Source of the DNA: CAZNVB01 sp964651495
GTDB taxonomy: Bacteria; Acidobacteriota; Aminicenantia; Aminicenantales; UBA8522
Reading direction: 5' to 3'
DNA: 18,225 bases
NCBI GenBank assembly: GCA_964651495.1
Contig: CAZYWP010000058.1
Span: forward strand, 1 to 18,225
Part shown: piece by piece, positions 6,875 to 14,668 of the stretch
How the letters are laid out: every line of letters begins with the position of its first letter
How positions within the stretch are numbered: position 1 is the first letter of the stretch
Translations under genes and position numbers: made by a program
The notes under the pieces: model-generated
Databases searched by the model: none
Seen by the model: only the letters and a program-made list of their open reading frames with translations
Told to the model about the DNA's origin: nothing

Positions 6875-7467
6875 ACCGAAAACGAACCATGGACAGCAGG
6901 AGATGGACGCTCCTTGCCCTCTCCGGTATTGTCCTCCTTGTGCTGGTCATTATTTTCTTCAGAGGCGGCGGCCGGGAGTTGATCAGGCCGACGGACGATA
7001 TCCCCCCGGCAGAGGCTTCCGCGAGCGCCGAACCAACTCGGGAAGCCAGAGAGGTGGTGCTGTTTTTCCCCTCCGAGGGAGACAGCCTTCTCCACGCCGA
7101 GAGACGCCGCATCCCCGGCGGTTCATCGGTCGCCGAGGAGGCCAGCGAGGTCGTCGAAGAGCTGATCAAAGGGTCTTCGGAGGGGTATCTCTCACCGCTT
7201 CCCCCCGAGACCAGGCTGAGACAGCTCTTCATCACCAAGGATGGAATCGCCTATGTCGACTTCTCGAAGGAAATCGTGGAAAAGCATCCTTCGGGGTCTT
7301 CGGCCGAGCTGACGACCGTGTATTCCGTCGTCAACACCCTGGCCCATAATTTCAGGCCGATCAGGAAGGTCTTCATCCTGGTCGAGGGAGGGGAGAGGGA
7401 AACGCTGGGCGGGCACATCAACCTGAGTCAGGCCTTTGTCCCCCTCGATTCCCTCATCGCCCAATAG
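6871..7467 (+). CDS. GerMN-domain membrane-anchored protein
   Basis: A 198-residue protein with an N-terminal basic stretch, one transmembrane helix (about residues 12-30) and an extracytoplasmic domain of the GerMN (spore germination GerM-like) type, with characteristic GIAYVDFSKE and VYSVVNTLAHNF segments. Similar domains occur in non-sporulating bacteria next to amidases and probably bind the cell wall or its enzymes; no catalytic residues are expected. The start ATG overlaps the amidase stop (ATGA) and has no Shine-Dalgarno, so it is probably translated by coupling. The pairing with an AmiC-like amidase suggests a shared role in peptidoglycan processing. An alternative ATG at 6889 would remove six residues. 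Confidence 0.85.
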   Translation: MNRKRTMDSRRWTLLALSGIVLLVLVIIFFRGGGRELIRPTDDIPPAEASASAEPTREAREVVLFFPSEGDSLLHAERRRIPGGSSVAEEASEVVEELIKGSSEGYLSPLPPETRLRQLFITKDGIAYVDFSKEIVEKHPSGSSAELTTVYSVVNTLAHNFRPIRKVFILVEGGERETLGGHINLSQAFVPLDSLIAQ

Positions 7468-7515
7468 CCGCGGAATAATTTTATCGTTCAGCGATATTTT
7501 ATATAGTCGCCGGAA

Positions 7516-8841
7516 ATGAGCGCCACCATGAAAAGTTTGCCCCAGGTCGTGATCGTCGGGTTCCCTAACGTGGGGAAGTCGACCCTGTTCAACCGGCTCC
7601 TGAGGAGAAAAAAGTCCCTGGTCCACTCTCTCTCCGGGATGACGAGAGACCCGGTCTCCGCCCTGGCCTCCCTTGACGGAAAAAAGTTCATCCTGACCGA
7701 CAGCGGGGGTCTGGATGATTCGAACGGGACGCCTCTGGCCCCGGCAGTCAGCGAAAGGGCTTGGCGCGCGGCGCGCCGGGCCGACGTGCTCCTTCTCGTC
7801 CTCGACGGGAAACGGGACCTCAGTGCCGCCGAAGAAGGGCTCTGGCTCGCCCTGCGGAAGCTCGGCAAGCCCGTCCTCCCCGTCCTCAACAAAATCGATT
7901 CCGAAATGCAGGAGAGCCGGGCGGGCGACTTCTACAACCGGCTGCGGACGGAGATAATTTTCGCCATCTCCGCCGAGAACCGAAGAAACATGGACGAGCT
8001 GGAACGCCGGCTGGCCGCGGTTCTTCCCGCTGCGACAGAAGCCGCGGAGGAGGCCGGGCCGCTCAACGTGGCCATTATCGGCCGGATCAACGTCGGCAAA
8101 TCCTCCTTGATCAACCGTCTCTGCGGCGAGGAGCGGCTGATCGTCAGCAGCTCGCCCGGGACGACCCGGGACAGCACCGATACCTTCGTCGTCCGGAATA
8201 GAAAACCGTACGCGCTCGTGGACACGGCCGGGATCCGAAAATTGAGCCGGACCCGTGACGAACGAGAACAGGCCGGCATTATCCGGACCAAGAAGGACAT
8301 CGCCCGGGCGGATGTTCTGTGCCTGGTCATGGACGCGCAGGAGTTCCCCACCCGCCAGGACATCGCCATCGCCCATCTCGCCCGCGAATCGGGAAAGCCC
8401 CTGGTCCTGGCCCTCAATAAATGGGACCTGGTTCCCCGGGACACCCCCCCCGACGACCTCAAGGAGGTCATCTTCCGCCGGATGCCGTTCGCCGGCTATG
8501 CCCCGCTCCTGTTTGTCTCCGCGCTGACGGGTAAGGGCGTGGTGAAAATTCTCGACCTGGCCGGCGAAGTCTACGAGCGGAGCTCCCTCAAAGTCGAGAC
8601 TCCGCGTCTCAACGAGTTTCTCTCCTGGATCAATGCCGCTCACCCCGCCCTCTCCAGAGCGAACAGGAGGGTTAAAATCAAGTACATGACCCAAAAAGCC
8701 GGCCGTCCGCCGACATTCTTCCTGTTCACCCACACTCCGGCCGGTCTTCTGCCGGCCTACGAGAAATTTTTCCAGCAGGCGCTGAGGGAAAAGTTCGGGT
8801 TCTGGGGATCTCCCATCCGTCTGGTGATGCGAAAGAGTTGA
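7516..8841 (+). CDS. der: Ribosome biogenesis GTPase Der (EngA)
   Basis: A tandem GTPase needed for assembly of the 50S ribosomal subunit. First G domain: GFPNVGKS (15-22), GMTRD, DSGG (62-65) and NKID (125-128). Second G domain: GRINVGKS (189-196), GTTRD (215-219), DTAG (236-239) and NKWD (301-304), followed by the C-terminal KH-like domain. The length of 441 residues is normal. The first G3 motif is DSGG where DTGG is usual, a conservative change. ATGs at 7516 and 7528 are both possible; GGAA sits too close to the first and too far from the second, so neither is decided by its ribosome-binding site. A 48-bp gap containing AT-rich sequence separates it from the GerMN gene. Its stop codon lies within the -35 box of the next gene's promoter. 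Confidence 0.96.
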   Translation: MSATMKSLPQVVIVGFPNVGKSTLFNRLLRRKKSLVHSLSGMTRDPVSALASLDGKKFILTDSGGLDDSNGTPLAPAVSERAWRAARRADVLLLVLDGKRDLSAAEEGLWLALRKLGKPVLPVLNKIDSEMQESRAGDFYNRLRTEIIFAISAENRRNMDELERRLAAVLPAATEAAEEAGPLNVAIIGRINVGKSSLINRLCGEERLIVSSSPGTTRDSTDTFVVRNRKPYALVDTAGIRKLSRTRDEREQAGIIRTKKDIARADVLCLVMDAQEFPTRQDIAIAHLARESGKPLVLALNKWDLVPRDTPPDDLKEVIFRRMPFAGYAPLLFVSALTGKGVVKILDLAGEVYERSSLKVETPRLNEFLSWINAAHPALSRANRRVKIKYMTQKAGRPPTFFLFTHTPAGLLPAYEKFFQQALREKFGFWGSPIRLVMRKS

Positions 8842-8865
8842 CTTGGGCTGGCGTCTTATTATACA
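8838..8865 (+). promoter_or_regulatory. Promoter of the TPR lipoprotein gene
   Basis: TTGACT (8838-8843), a 16-bp spacer and TATACA (8860-8865). The -35 overlaps the TGA stop of der. The predicted start near 8872 leaves a leader of about 39 nt containing a strong AAGGAGG (8899-8905) five bases before the ATG. Confidence 0.6.
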
Positions 8866-8910
8866 TTTTATGCTCCGGCGAGAACGATTAGCCAGAGTAA
8901 GGAGGCTGAT

Positions 8911-9900
8911 ATGAGTCAAAAAAGAAGCAGTTTTGTCTTTGTCGCGGTGCTTGCCTTCGTTTTCGTGCTTGTTTTTACGAGTTGCGAGAAGCTGAGCGTA
9001 AACAAACTGAGAGCCAACTATCATTTTTCCAAGGCCAATCAATTGTTCAAGGACGGCAAATTCAGAAAGGCCATCAGCGAATATGAAAACACCCTGAAGT
9101 ATAACGCGAGCCTGATCCAGGCCTATCGCTATCTCGGAGAAAGTCACAAGAGCCTTTATAAGCCCGGCGTGGACAACCCGGAGAACAATGAGATCGCCCA
9201 GAAGGCTCTGGACGCCTTCAGCAAGGCTTATGAAGTCGACCCGGCGAACAAGGATATCATTTTCTCCCTGGGCGACATGTACGACAAGCTGAAAAATTTC
9301 CCCGAAGCGGAAAAATATTTTCTCCGCATCCTCGAACTTGAGCCCGGCAACATGGGCAACTATTACGTCGTGGCGGAGTTCTACAAAAGGTATGCCGGTG
9401 AAAACGAAGCCCTGCGGGCCAAGGCCGAGTCGATGTACCTGCGCCGGATCGAGCTGGACCCCGAAAATCCGCAAGGCTATGCCTACATGGCCAACTATTT
9501 TGAGAACCTGGCGCCCTCGCCTGAGGTCTACGACCAGGCCTATATATATTGGGATAAAAGGATCCAGCTCGAACCCAGCAGCGCCGAAGCCTGGCTGGCC
9601 AAGGGGGTCAATCGCTGGTCTCGCTCCTACCGTTTCCAGAATGTCCCGTCCGCGGAACGTCTGAGGACGGCGCAGGAGAGCCTCCAGGCCCTGCAAAAGG
9701 CCATCGAGCTCGACCCGTCCTATCCGGAGCCCTACAGCTGGCTGAGCGTCCTCTACCAGAGCGTCCTGGGGAAGCTGGAGCCTGAAAAGGAAGCTCGCTA
9801 CAAAGCTGAAGCTGATCGGGCCATCGAGAAATTCCAGGACATGAGAAAGAGAGCGCTGGAAAAGAAAAAGCTCGAAGAGGAGCTGAAGAAGACCGGATAA
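8911..9900 (+). CDS. TPR-repeat lipoprotein
   Basis: A 329-residue secreted protein. A lipoprotein signal peptide (basic SQKR, a hydrophobic core, then a lipobox ending FTSC with Cys25) predicts lipid anchoring. Residue +2 is Glu rather than Asp, which would allow sorting to the outer membrane. The rest is made of tetratricopeptide repeats, visible as recurring A-x-x-x-Y/F and ELDP/ELEP turns (for example VDPANKD, LELEPGN, ELDPENP, ELDPSYP), and ends in a charged Lys/Glu helix. Such proteins scaffold protein complexes in the periplasm; no partner can be named. The start is set by a near-perfect AAGGAGG at 8899-8905. It is a single-gene unit with its own promoter upstream and a terminator overlapping its end. 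Confidence 0.88.
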   Translation: MSQKRSSFVFVAVLAFVFVLVFTSCEKLSVNKLRANYHFSKANQLFKDGKFRKAISEYENTLKYNASLIQAYRYLGESHKSLYKPGVDNPENNEIAQKALDAFSKAYEVDPANKDIIFSLGDMYDKLKNFPEAEKYFLRILELEPGNMGNYYVVAEFYKRYAGENEALRAKAESMYLRRIELDPENPQGYAYMANYFENLAPSPEVYDQAYIYWDKRIQLEPSSAEAWLAKGVNRWSRSYRFQNVPSAERLRTAQESLQALQKAIELDPSYPEPYSWLSVLYQSVLGKLEPEKEARYKAEADRAIEKFQDMRKRALEKKKLEEELKKTG

Positions 9901-9920
9901 CCGCCGGGTCGGATTTTTTT
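9891..9920 (+). terminator. Rho-independent terminator after the TPR lipoprotein gene
   Basis: GACCGG (9891-9896) pairs with CCGGGTC (9904-9910) with one bulged G. Seven T residues (9914-9920) follow a GGA. The stem begins within the last codons of the gene. Confidence 0.5.
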
Positions 9921-9959
9921 CGCTCCTTCGCCATTCTCTTTTAGCCTGATTGGCGGTCG

Positions 9960-10055
9960 ATGTTTCTCCCTCTGAGGGATGAGAACCCGACCCGCCGTTT
10001 TCCCTTCATTACGATCCTGATCATCGGCCTCAACACGGCCTTCTTCCTTTATTAA
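9960..10055 (+). pseudogene. N-terminal remnant of a rhomboid-family intramembrane protease
   Basis: A 31-codon frame from ATG at 9960 to TAA at 10053-10055. It reads MFLPLRDENPTRRFPF followed by ITILIIGLNTAFFLY. This is the characteristic beginning of bacterial rhomboid proteases: a PLRDxNPT-type cytosolic lead, then the first transmembrane helix ending with FLY. Nothing resembling the catalytic core (GxSG serine, downstream histidine) follows in any frame before the rplM promoter, so the rest of the gene has been deleted rather than merely frameshifted. No convincing Shine-Dalgarno is present. It could still be expressed as a tiny membrane peptide, but a decayed gene is the simpler reading. 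Confidence 0.6.
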
Positions 10056-10073
10056 GCGTCGGGCCTGGCTGAA

Positions 10074-10102
10074 TTGACAATTTTGCCGATATCCTGTATT
10101 TT
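10074..10102 (+). promoter_or_regulatory. Promoter of the rplM-frr translation operon
   Basis: Perfect TTGACA (10074-10079), a 17-bp spacer and TATTTT (10097-10102). Transcription would start near 10109, giving a leader of about 50 nt to the rplM ATG. GAGGA stands 8 nt before that ATG. No leader structure that I can tie to L13 autoregulation is evident. Confidence 0.65.
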
Positions 10103-10160
10103 ATGGCATCATTCAGGCGTAGTTTTTACCCTGTATATTTAGATTCTGAGGAACAGCGCG

Positions 10161-10589
10161 ATGAAAACTTTTGTCCCCAAAAAGGATGAAGTCGAGAAGA
10201 AATGGTGGCTGGTGAACGCCGAAGGAAAAGTCCTGGGACGCCTGGCCACGGAAGTGGCCACCCTGCTGCGCGGCAAGAAAAAACCGCAGTTTGCCTATTT
10301 TTGTGATACCGGCGACTTCGTCATCGTGATCAATGCCGAGAAAATCACCGTCACGGGCAAAAAGCAGGAGGACAAAATCTATTACACCCATTCGCAATAT
10401 CCGGGCGGACTGAAGAGCAAGACGCTCGGGGGTCTCCTGCAGGACAAGCCGGAGGAGGTCATCCGCCGGGCCGTCCGGGGGATGATCCCGAAGAACAAGC
10501 TCGGCCGTCAGGTCTTCAAGAAGCTGAAGGTCTATCGCGGCTCCAATCACCCGCACCAGGCCCAGAGCCCGCAGGAATACCAGTTTTAG
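10161..10589 (+). CDS. rplM: 50S ribosomal protein L13
   Basis: A 142-residue protein, the standard length for L13, which binds 23S rRNA early in 50S assembly. Hallmarks are WWLVNAEGKVLGRLAT near the N-terminus, GDFVIVINAEKI, a YYTHSQYPGG segment, AVRGMIPKNKLG and the C-terminal KVYRGSNHPHQAQ. The ATG has GAGGA eight bases upstream and is the first gene after the promoter. It is followed after 8 bp by rpsI, the conserved L13-S9 pair. Confidence 0.98.
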   Translation: MKTFVPKKDEVEKKWWLVNAEGKVLGRLATEVATLLRGKKKPQFAYFCDTGDFVIVINAEKITVTGKKQEDKIYYTHSQYPGGLKSKTLGGLLQDKPEEVIRRAVRGMIPKNKLGRQVFKKLKVYRGSNHPHQAQSPQEYQF

Positions 10590-10597
10590 GAGGAACT

Positions 10598-11002
10598 TTG
10601 AGTCTAACCCAGTATTACGGAACAGGAAAGAGAAAAACGTCGGTGGCCAGGGTCTTTCTTCGCTCCGGGAAAGGGGATGTGACCTTGTTTGTCAACCAGA
10701 AGCCCCGCCCGTTTGCCGACTATTTCCATCTCGATTCGCATAAATACATCATCCGGCAGCCTCTTCTTCTCACCGACACGGAAAGCAAGTTCGATATTTT
10801 CCTGCGGGTCGGCGGAGGAGGCATGAAGGGCCAGGCCGAAGCCATCCGCCTGGGCATCGCCCGGGCTCTGGTGGAGTTCAACCGGGAGCTCAAACCGACG
10901 CTGAAGGATGCCGGCTTTCTGACGCGGGATTCCCGGATCAAAGAAAGAAAGAAATACGGGCTGCTGGGCGCGCGCAAGGCACCGCAGTATCACAAACGGT
11001 AG
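10598..11002 (+). CDS. rpsI: 30S ribosomal protein S9
   Basis: A 134-residue S9 with the typical YYGTGKRKTSVARVFL start, GGGMKGQAEAIRLGIARAL in the middle and the conserved basic tail KYGLLGARKAPQYHKR. That tail reaches into the P site and contacts initiator tRNA. The start is a TTG codon at 10598, placed by a strong AGGAGG immediately after the rplM stop; there is no ATG near the conserved N-terminus. The gene lies in the operon between rplM and rpsB. Confidence 0.97.
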   Translation: MSLTQYYGTGKRKTSVARVFLRSGKGDVTLFVNQKPRPFADYFHLDSHKYIIRQPLLLTDTESKFDIFLRVGGGGMKGQAEAIRLGIARALVEFNRELKPTLKDAGFLTRDSRIKERKKYGLLGARKAPQYHKR

Positions 11003-11020
11003 AGGGTAGGAGGCACAACG

Positions 11021-11803
11021 TTGGTTTCCGTAACGATGAAAGAGCTCTTGGAGGCGGGTGTTCATTTTGGGCACCAGACCAAGCGGTGGAATCCCAAGAT
11101 GAAGGAGTATATTTTCGGCCAGCGCAACGGCATTTACATCATCGACCTGCAGAAGACGATCAAGATCTTCAAGGAAGCCCTGCAGTTCGTTAAGGGTGTG
11201 GCGGAGGAGGAAAAGGACATCCTTTTTGTGGGGACGAAAAAACAGGCCCAGGACATCGTCCGGGAGTCGGCCGGACGGTGCGAGTGCAGCTACGTCAACC
11301 AGCGCTGGCTGGGCGGGCTGCTGACGAATTTCGGCGTCGTCCGCGGCAGCGTCGATAAGCTGGTCGAGCTCGACGAGATGAAAGAGGACGGCCGCTGGGA
11401 CCTGCTGACGAAAAAAGAGCAGTCCAAGATGGAAAAGCTTCACAAGAAGCTGTCCAAGAACCTGGGCGGGATCAGAAAAATGGCCAGCCTCCCGGGAGCG
11501 CTGTTCATCGTCGACTCCTCCAAGGAGGAGATCGCCATTTTTGAAGCCCAGAAGTTGGGGATTCCCATCGTCGCCGTCGTCGACACCAACGGAGACCCGG
11601 AAAAAGTCAATTATCCCATTCCCGGAAACGACGACGCGGTCCGGGCCATCGAGCTGTTCACCTCCAAGGTTGCCGAAGCGGTGATCGAAGGCAAGAAGAG
11701 CCGGCTGGAGAAAGATCTCCTGGCCGCCAAGAAGGCCGAGCCCGGAGCGGAGGCCGAAGGCCCCTCGCCCGAAGAGGATGAACCCGAGGTGGAGAAGATC
11801 TGA
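11021..11803 (+). CDS. rpsB: 30S ribosomal protein S2
   Basis: A 260-residue S2, matched by MKELLEAGVHFGHQT, RWNPKMKEYIFGQRNGI, QRWLGGLLTNF, DSSKEEIAIFEAQKLGIP and DTNGDP. The last 25 residues form an acidic Glu/Pro tail, a common species-specific extension. The start is again TTG (11021), seven bases after TAGGAGG; an internal ATG at 11036 would be less well spaced and would trim five residues. It is followed by tsf after a 27-bp gap, the nearly universal rpsB-tsf pair. Confidence 0.97.
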   Translation: MVSVTMKELLEAGVHFGHQTKRWNPKMKEYIFGQRNGIYIIDLQKTIKIFKEALQFVKGVAEEEKDILFVGTKKQAQDIVRESAGRCECSYVNQRWLGGLLTNFGVVRGSVDKLVELDEMKEDGRWDLLTKKEQSKMEKLHKKLSKNLGGIRKMASLPGALFIVDSSKEEIAIFEAQKLGIPIVAVVDTNGDPEKVNYPIPGNDDAVRAIELFTSKVAEAVIEGKKSRLEKDLLAAKKAEPGAEAEGPSPEEDEPEVEKI

Positions 11804-11830
11804 GGAGAACAGCCCAAGGAGAAGAAAGAC

Positions 11831-12427
11831 ATGGAAATCACTGCTGATAAAGTCAAGGAGCTCCGGCAGCGGACAGGCATCGGAGTCATGGAATGTAAGG
11901 AGGCCCTGCATGAATGCGCCGGCGACATCGAAAAAGCCATCGCCGTGCTGCGCAAAAAGGGCTATGCCCGGGCCCAGGAAAGAATGAGCCGGGAAGCCTC
12001 CCAGGGTATCGTTTATTCTTATATTCATCTCGACGGCAAGATCGGCGTCCTGGTCGAGGTCAATTGCGAATCGGATTTCGTGGCCCGTAACGAGGAATTC
12101 CGCGGCCTGGCGAAGAACATCGCCATGCAGATCGCCGCGTCCAGCCCCCGCTATGTCCAGTCGGCGGACATTCCGCCCGCGGAGCTCGAGCAGGAGAAGG
12201 AAATCATCCGGGGGCAGCTGAAAGACATTAACAAGCCGCCGCAGATTATCGAGAGGATCGTCGAGGGGAAGCTCAAGAAATTTTTTGAGGAAGTCTGCCT
12301 CCAGGACCAGCCCTACATCAAGGATGACAAGATGTCGGTCCAGCAGCTCATTTCCTCCCACATCGCCAAATTCGGGGAAAATATCAAAGTCAGACGTTTC
12401 GCCCGGTTCGAACTGGGCAAGAATTGA
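11831..12427 (+). CDS. tsf: Elongation factor Ts (short form)
   Basis: The nucleotide-exchange factor for EF-Tu. The N-terminal UBA-like region carries VKELRQRTGIGVMECKEAL, and the core has the EF-Tu-contacting SDFVARNEEF. At 198 residues it is about 85 shorter than the E. coli protein. It resembles the compact form of Thermus, with one core subdomain, but is complete: the C-terminal KRR-type ending KVRRFARFELG is present. The ATG follows AAGGAG at 9 nt spacing. Its TGA stop adjoins the pyrH start region. Confidence 0.97.
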   Translation: MEITADKVKELRQRTGIGVMECKEALHECAGDIEKAIAVLRKKGYARAQERMSREASQGIVYSYIHLDGKIGVLVEVNCESDFVARNEEFRGLAKNIAMQIAASSPRYVQSADIPPAELEQEKEIIRGQLKDINKPPQIIERIVEGKLKKFFEEVCLQDQPYIKDDKMSVQQLISSHIAKFGENIKVRRFARFELGKN

Positions 12428-12438
12428 CGAATAGACCG

Positions 12439-13179
12439 ATGGCAAGCCCGAAGCCGGCTTACACGAGGATTCTTCTCAAGCTTTCCGGGGAAGCGCTGCT
12501 GGGGAATCGGCCCGCCGGTATAGATTTCGAGCGCACCAAGGCGATCGCCCAGGAGATCAAGGAAGTTCACGGGCTGGGGGTTCAGGTGGCCATCATGATC
12601 GGGGGCGGCAATATCTTCCGGGGGATCCGGGGGATGCAGGCGGGCATGGAACGGGCCGCGGCCGACCAGATGGGACTGCTGGCCACGGTCATTAACGGCA
12701 TCGCCCTCCAGGAGGCCCTGGAGAAGGAAGGCGTCTTCACCCGCCACGTTTCGGCCATCGAAATCAAGGCCGTGGCCGAGCCGTTCATCCGCCGCCGGGT
12801 GATCAGACACTTGGAGAAAAACCGCATCGTCGTCTTCAGCGCCGGGATCGGGAGCCCCTATTTCACCACCGACACGGCTGCGGCCCTGCGCGCCCTGGAG
12901 ATCCGGGCCCAGGTGATCCTGAAGGCGACGAAGGTGGACGGAGTCTACAGCGCCGACCCGATGATCGACCGGACGGCCAGGAAATTCGCGACCATCGGCT
13001 ACCTGGATGTCATCCGCAAGAGGCTGAAGGTCATGGACTCGACCGCCATTTCCCTGTGCCGGGACAACGACGTGCCCATTATCGTCTTTAACCTAAACAA
13101 ACGGGGCAATATCAAGCGGGTCGTCCTGGGGGAGAAGGTGGGGACTCTGGTCCACGGAAAGAGGGGAAAACATGGTTAA
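12439..13179 (+). CDS. pyrH: UMP kinase (uridylate kinase)
   Basis: Phosphorylates UMP to UDP with ATP in pyrimidine nucleotide synthesis. The amino-acid-kinase fold signatures are visible: RILLKLSGEALLG, MIGGGNIFRG, a GMERAAADQMGLLATVING segment, GIGSPYFTTDTAAALRA and KVDGVYSADP. From ATG 12439 it has 246 residues, the usual size. A TTG at 12424 that overlaps the tsf stop would add five residues. Neither start has a clear Shine-Dalgarno, so coupling to tsf is likely. The stop overlaps the frr start by 8 bp. The order tsf-pyrH-frr is widely conserved. Confidence 0.96.
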   Translation: MASPKPAYTRILLKLSGEALLGNRPAGIDFERTKAIAQEIKEVHGLGVQVAIMIGGGNIFRGIRGMQAGMERAAADQMGLLATVINGIALQEALEKEGVFTRHVSAIEIKAVAEPFIRRRVIRHLEKNRIVVFSAGIGSPYFTTDTAAALRALEIRAQVILKATKVDGVYSADPMIDRTARKFATIGYLDVIRKRLKVMDSTAISLCRDNDVPIIVFNLNKRGNIKRVVLGEKVGTLVHGKRGKHG

Positions 13180-13729
13180 AGGTGTCTTGAAGGCGTTCGA
13201 AAACAAAATAAAGGTTTCCTCCGAGCACTTCCGCAAGGAGCTGAGCAGGCTGCGGACCGGCCGGGCCAACATCAGCATTTTCGAGGACATCAAGGTCGAA
13301 TACTACGGGACGCTCACCCCGATCAACCAGCTGGCCTCGCTGGGCATCCCCGACCCGACCCTCATTACCGTCCAGCCCTGGGACCCCACTCTCCTCGAGC
13401 CGCTCGACAAGGCCATCCGCGCGGCCGACCTGGGGCTCAACCCGCTCAACGACGGCCGGACATTAAAGGTACCCATCCCGCCCCTCGACGAAGAACGACG
13501 CCGGGAGATCGCCAAGAAGATCCGGAAGATGCTGGAGGATGAAAAGACGGCCCTGCGCAACATGCGGCGCGAGAGCAAGGAACAGATCGAGCAGCTGGAA
13601 AAAGACAAGAAGATCACCGAGGACGATAAGTTCAACGGCCTGGAACAGCTGCAGAAGCTCCTCGACGAGTCCAGCAAGAGAATCGAAGAGGTCGCCGCGG
13701 TCAAGGAAAAAGAAATCCTCCAGGCCTGA
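13172..13729 (+). CDS. frr: Ribosome recycling factor
   Basis: A 185-residue RRF, the standard length. With EF-G it splits post-termination ribosomes. Recognised by ELSRLRTGRANISIFEDI, VEYYGTLTPINQLASL, the GLNPLNDG-type segment and the C-terminal helix with DEKTALRNMRRESKEQI. The start ATGGTTAA overlaps the pyrH stop, with GAGGGG a few bases upstream. It is the last gene of the operon, and its final codons lie in a terminator hairpin. Only 30 bp separate it from the convergent membrane-protein gene. Confidence 0.97.
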   Translation: MVKGVLKAFENKIKVSSEHFRKELSRLRTGRANISIFEDIKVEYYGTLTPINQLASLGIPDPTLITVQPWDPTLLEPLDKAIRAADLGLNPLNDGRTLKVPIPPLDEERRREIAKKIRKMLEDEKTALRNMRRESKEQIEQLEKDKKITEDDKFNGLEQLQKLLDESSKRIEEVAAVKEKEILQA

Positions 13730-13734
13730 GGATT
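13714..13734. terminator. Hairpin terminator between convergent operons, overlapping the frr stop
   Basis: AATCCTC (13714-13720) and GAGGATT (13728-13734) form a perfect 7-bp stem around CAGGCCT, which contains the frr stop codon. For the minus-strand operon the hairpin is followed by TTTCTTTTT, a good U-tract. For the plus strand it is followed by C6 and then a broken T-rich stretch, so it is weaker in that direction. Confidence 0.55.
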
Positions 13735-13759
13735 CCCCCCTTATTGTTTCTTTTATCCG

Positions 13760-14668
13760 TTAAGCCTTCCTCTTGAACCAGTTCTCCGTCGTGCCGAACT
13801 TTGTCCGGATGACCGCGCCCCAGGAGATGAACCCCAGGAAGAACGAAACGAGGAATCCCAGGATGGGGATGAGCTTGATGAAGCTGATGACGATGAGGCC
13901 GATGATGACCGCGGCCAGCGGGGCCGGCGTCTTGTTCCTCATGGCCCGGCCGATGGTCTCCCCGAAGAAATAGAAGAGGACGATCTCCCCGAAGATCTTG
14001 ATGACCATCCCGACGGCGATCAGAAAGAGCAGGAAGGGGATACCGATGAGGATCAAGGAGAGCAGGGCGAAGACGATGACCAGGCCTATAAAAAGGATCA
14101 GGGCGAGCGCGCCGATGCCGACCACGGGCCCGAACGATGTCCGGATCTGAGATGAGGCTACGGCAAGCTGGCGGGGGAAGAGCGAGGCGACCACCAGGGC
14201 GATGAAAAGCCAGATAAAGAAGGAAATAAGCTTCAGGATCAGGATCAGCGGGATAAACGGGAAGCCCATCCAGCCGCCCTTGAAGAGCCTGGAGAACACC
14301 TCGCCGCCCTTGAAATAGACGGTGTCGCCCGAGATCATGCATCCCGGTTCCTTGTCCAGCCTCCCGCCGATCGAGGCGACGTCGCCCTTGACGACAGCGC
14401 TGGAGCGAAGGGTGATGGCCGTGCCGAACCCGACGACTGAATCTCCGACCTCACCGCTCAGGATAACGCTTCCTCCGAAGACGATGATGCTTTCTTTCAC
14501 CCGTCCCTCGACGACGACGTTTCCGCCGAAGGCGATGATATTGTCCTGAACCTCCTCCTTACCTACGTTGATGTCCTGGCTGAAACTGAGGCGGTCCCGG
14601 CCGGAGAGGGGGAGCAGTGTTGCGGCCAGGAACAGCGCCAGAAAGACAAACGCGGGCTTTTGTTTCAT
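13760..14668 (-). CDS. Signal-peptide membrane protein with bactofilin-like beta-repeat domain
   Basis: A 302-residue protein. After a cleavable-looking signal peptide (MKQKPAF, then a hydrophobic core) comes a short beta-solenoid region of about four turns of 17-20 residues (DNIIAFGGNVVVEG, ESIIVFGGSVILSG, DSVVGFGTAITLRS, DVASIGGRLDKE). This pattern is often annotated as polymer-forming cytoskeletal or bactofilin-like. The second half is strongly hydrophobic, with four to six predicted membrane helices and a basic C-terminus (WFKRKA). The frame extends further upstream, but ATG 14668 overlaps the anti-sigma stop (ATGA) and precedes the signal peptide, so it is chosen. Being coupled to a sigma/anti-sigma pair suggests an envelope-stress or surface-sensing role. 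The function is not known. Confidence 0.8.
   Translation of the reverse strand: MKQKPAFVFLALFLAATLLPLSGRDRLSFSQDINVGKEEVQDNIIAFGGNVVVEGRVKESIIVFGGSVILSGEVGDSVVGFGTAITLRSSAVVKGDVASIGGRLDKEPGCMISGDTVYFKGGEVFSRLFKGGWMGFPFIPLILILKLISFFIWLFIALVVASLFPRQLAVASSQIRTSFGPVVGIGALALILFIGLVIVFALLSLILIGIPFLLFLIAVGMVIKIFGEIVLFYFFGETIGRAMRNKTPAPLAAVIIGLIVISFIKLIPILGFLVSFFLGFISWGAVIRTKFGTTENWFKRKA

Noticed and set aside
7192..9696. An 834-codon open frame antisense to der and the TPR lipoprotein gene
   Set aside because: It is a by-product of GC-rich codon bias opposite genuine genes; the translation has no recognisable domain and both sense genes are unambiguous.
10604..12445. A 613-codon open frame antisense to rpsI, rpsB and tsf
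   Set aside because: It lies opposite three certain translation genes and has no family signature; it is a codon-bias shadow.
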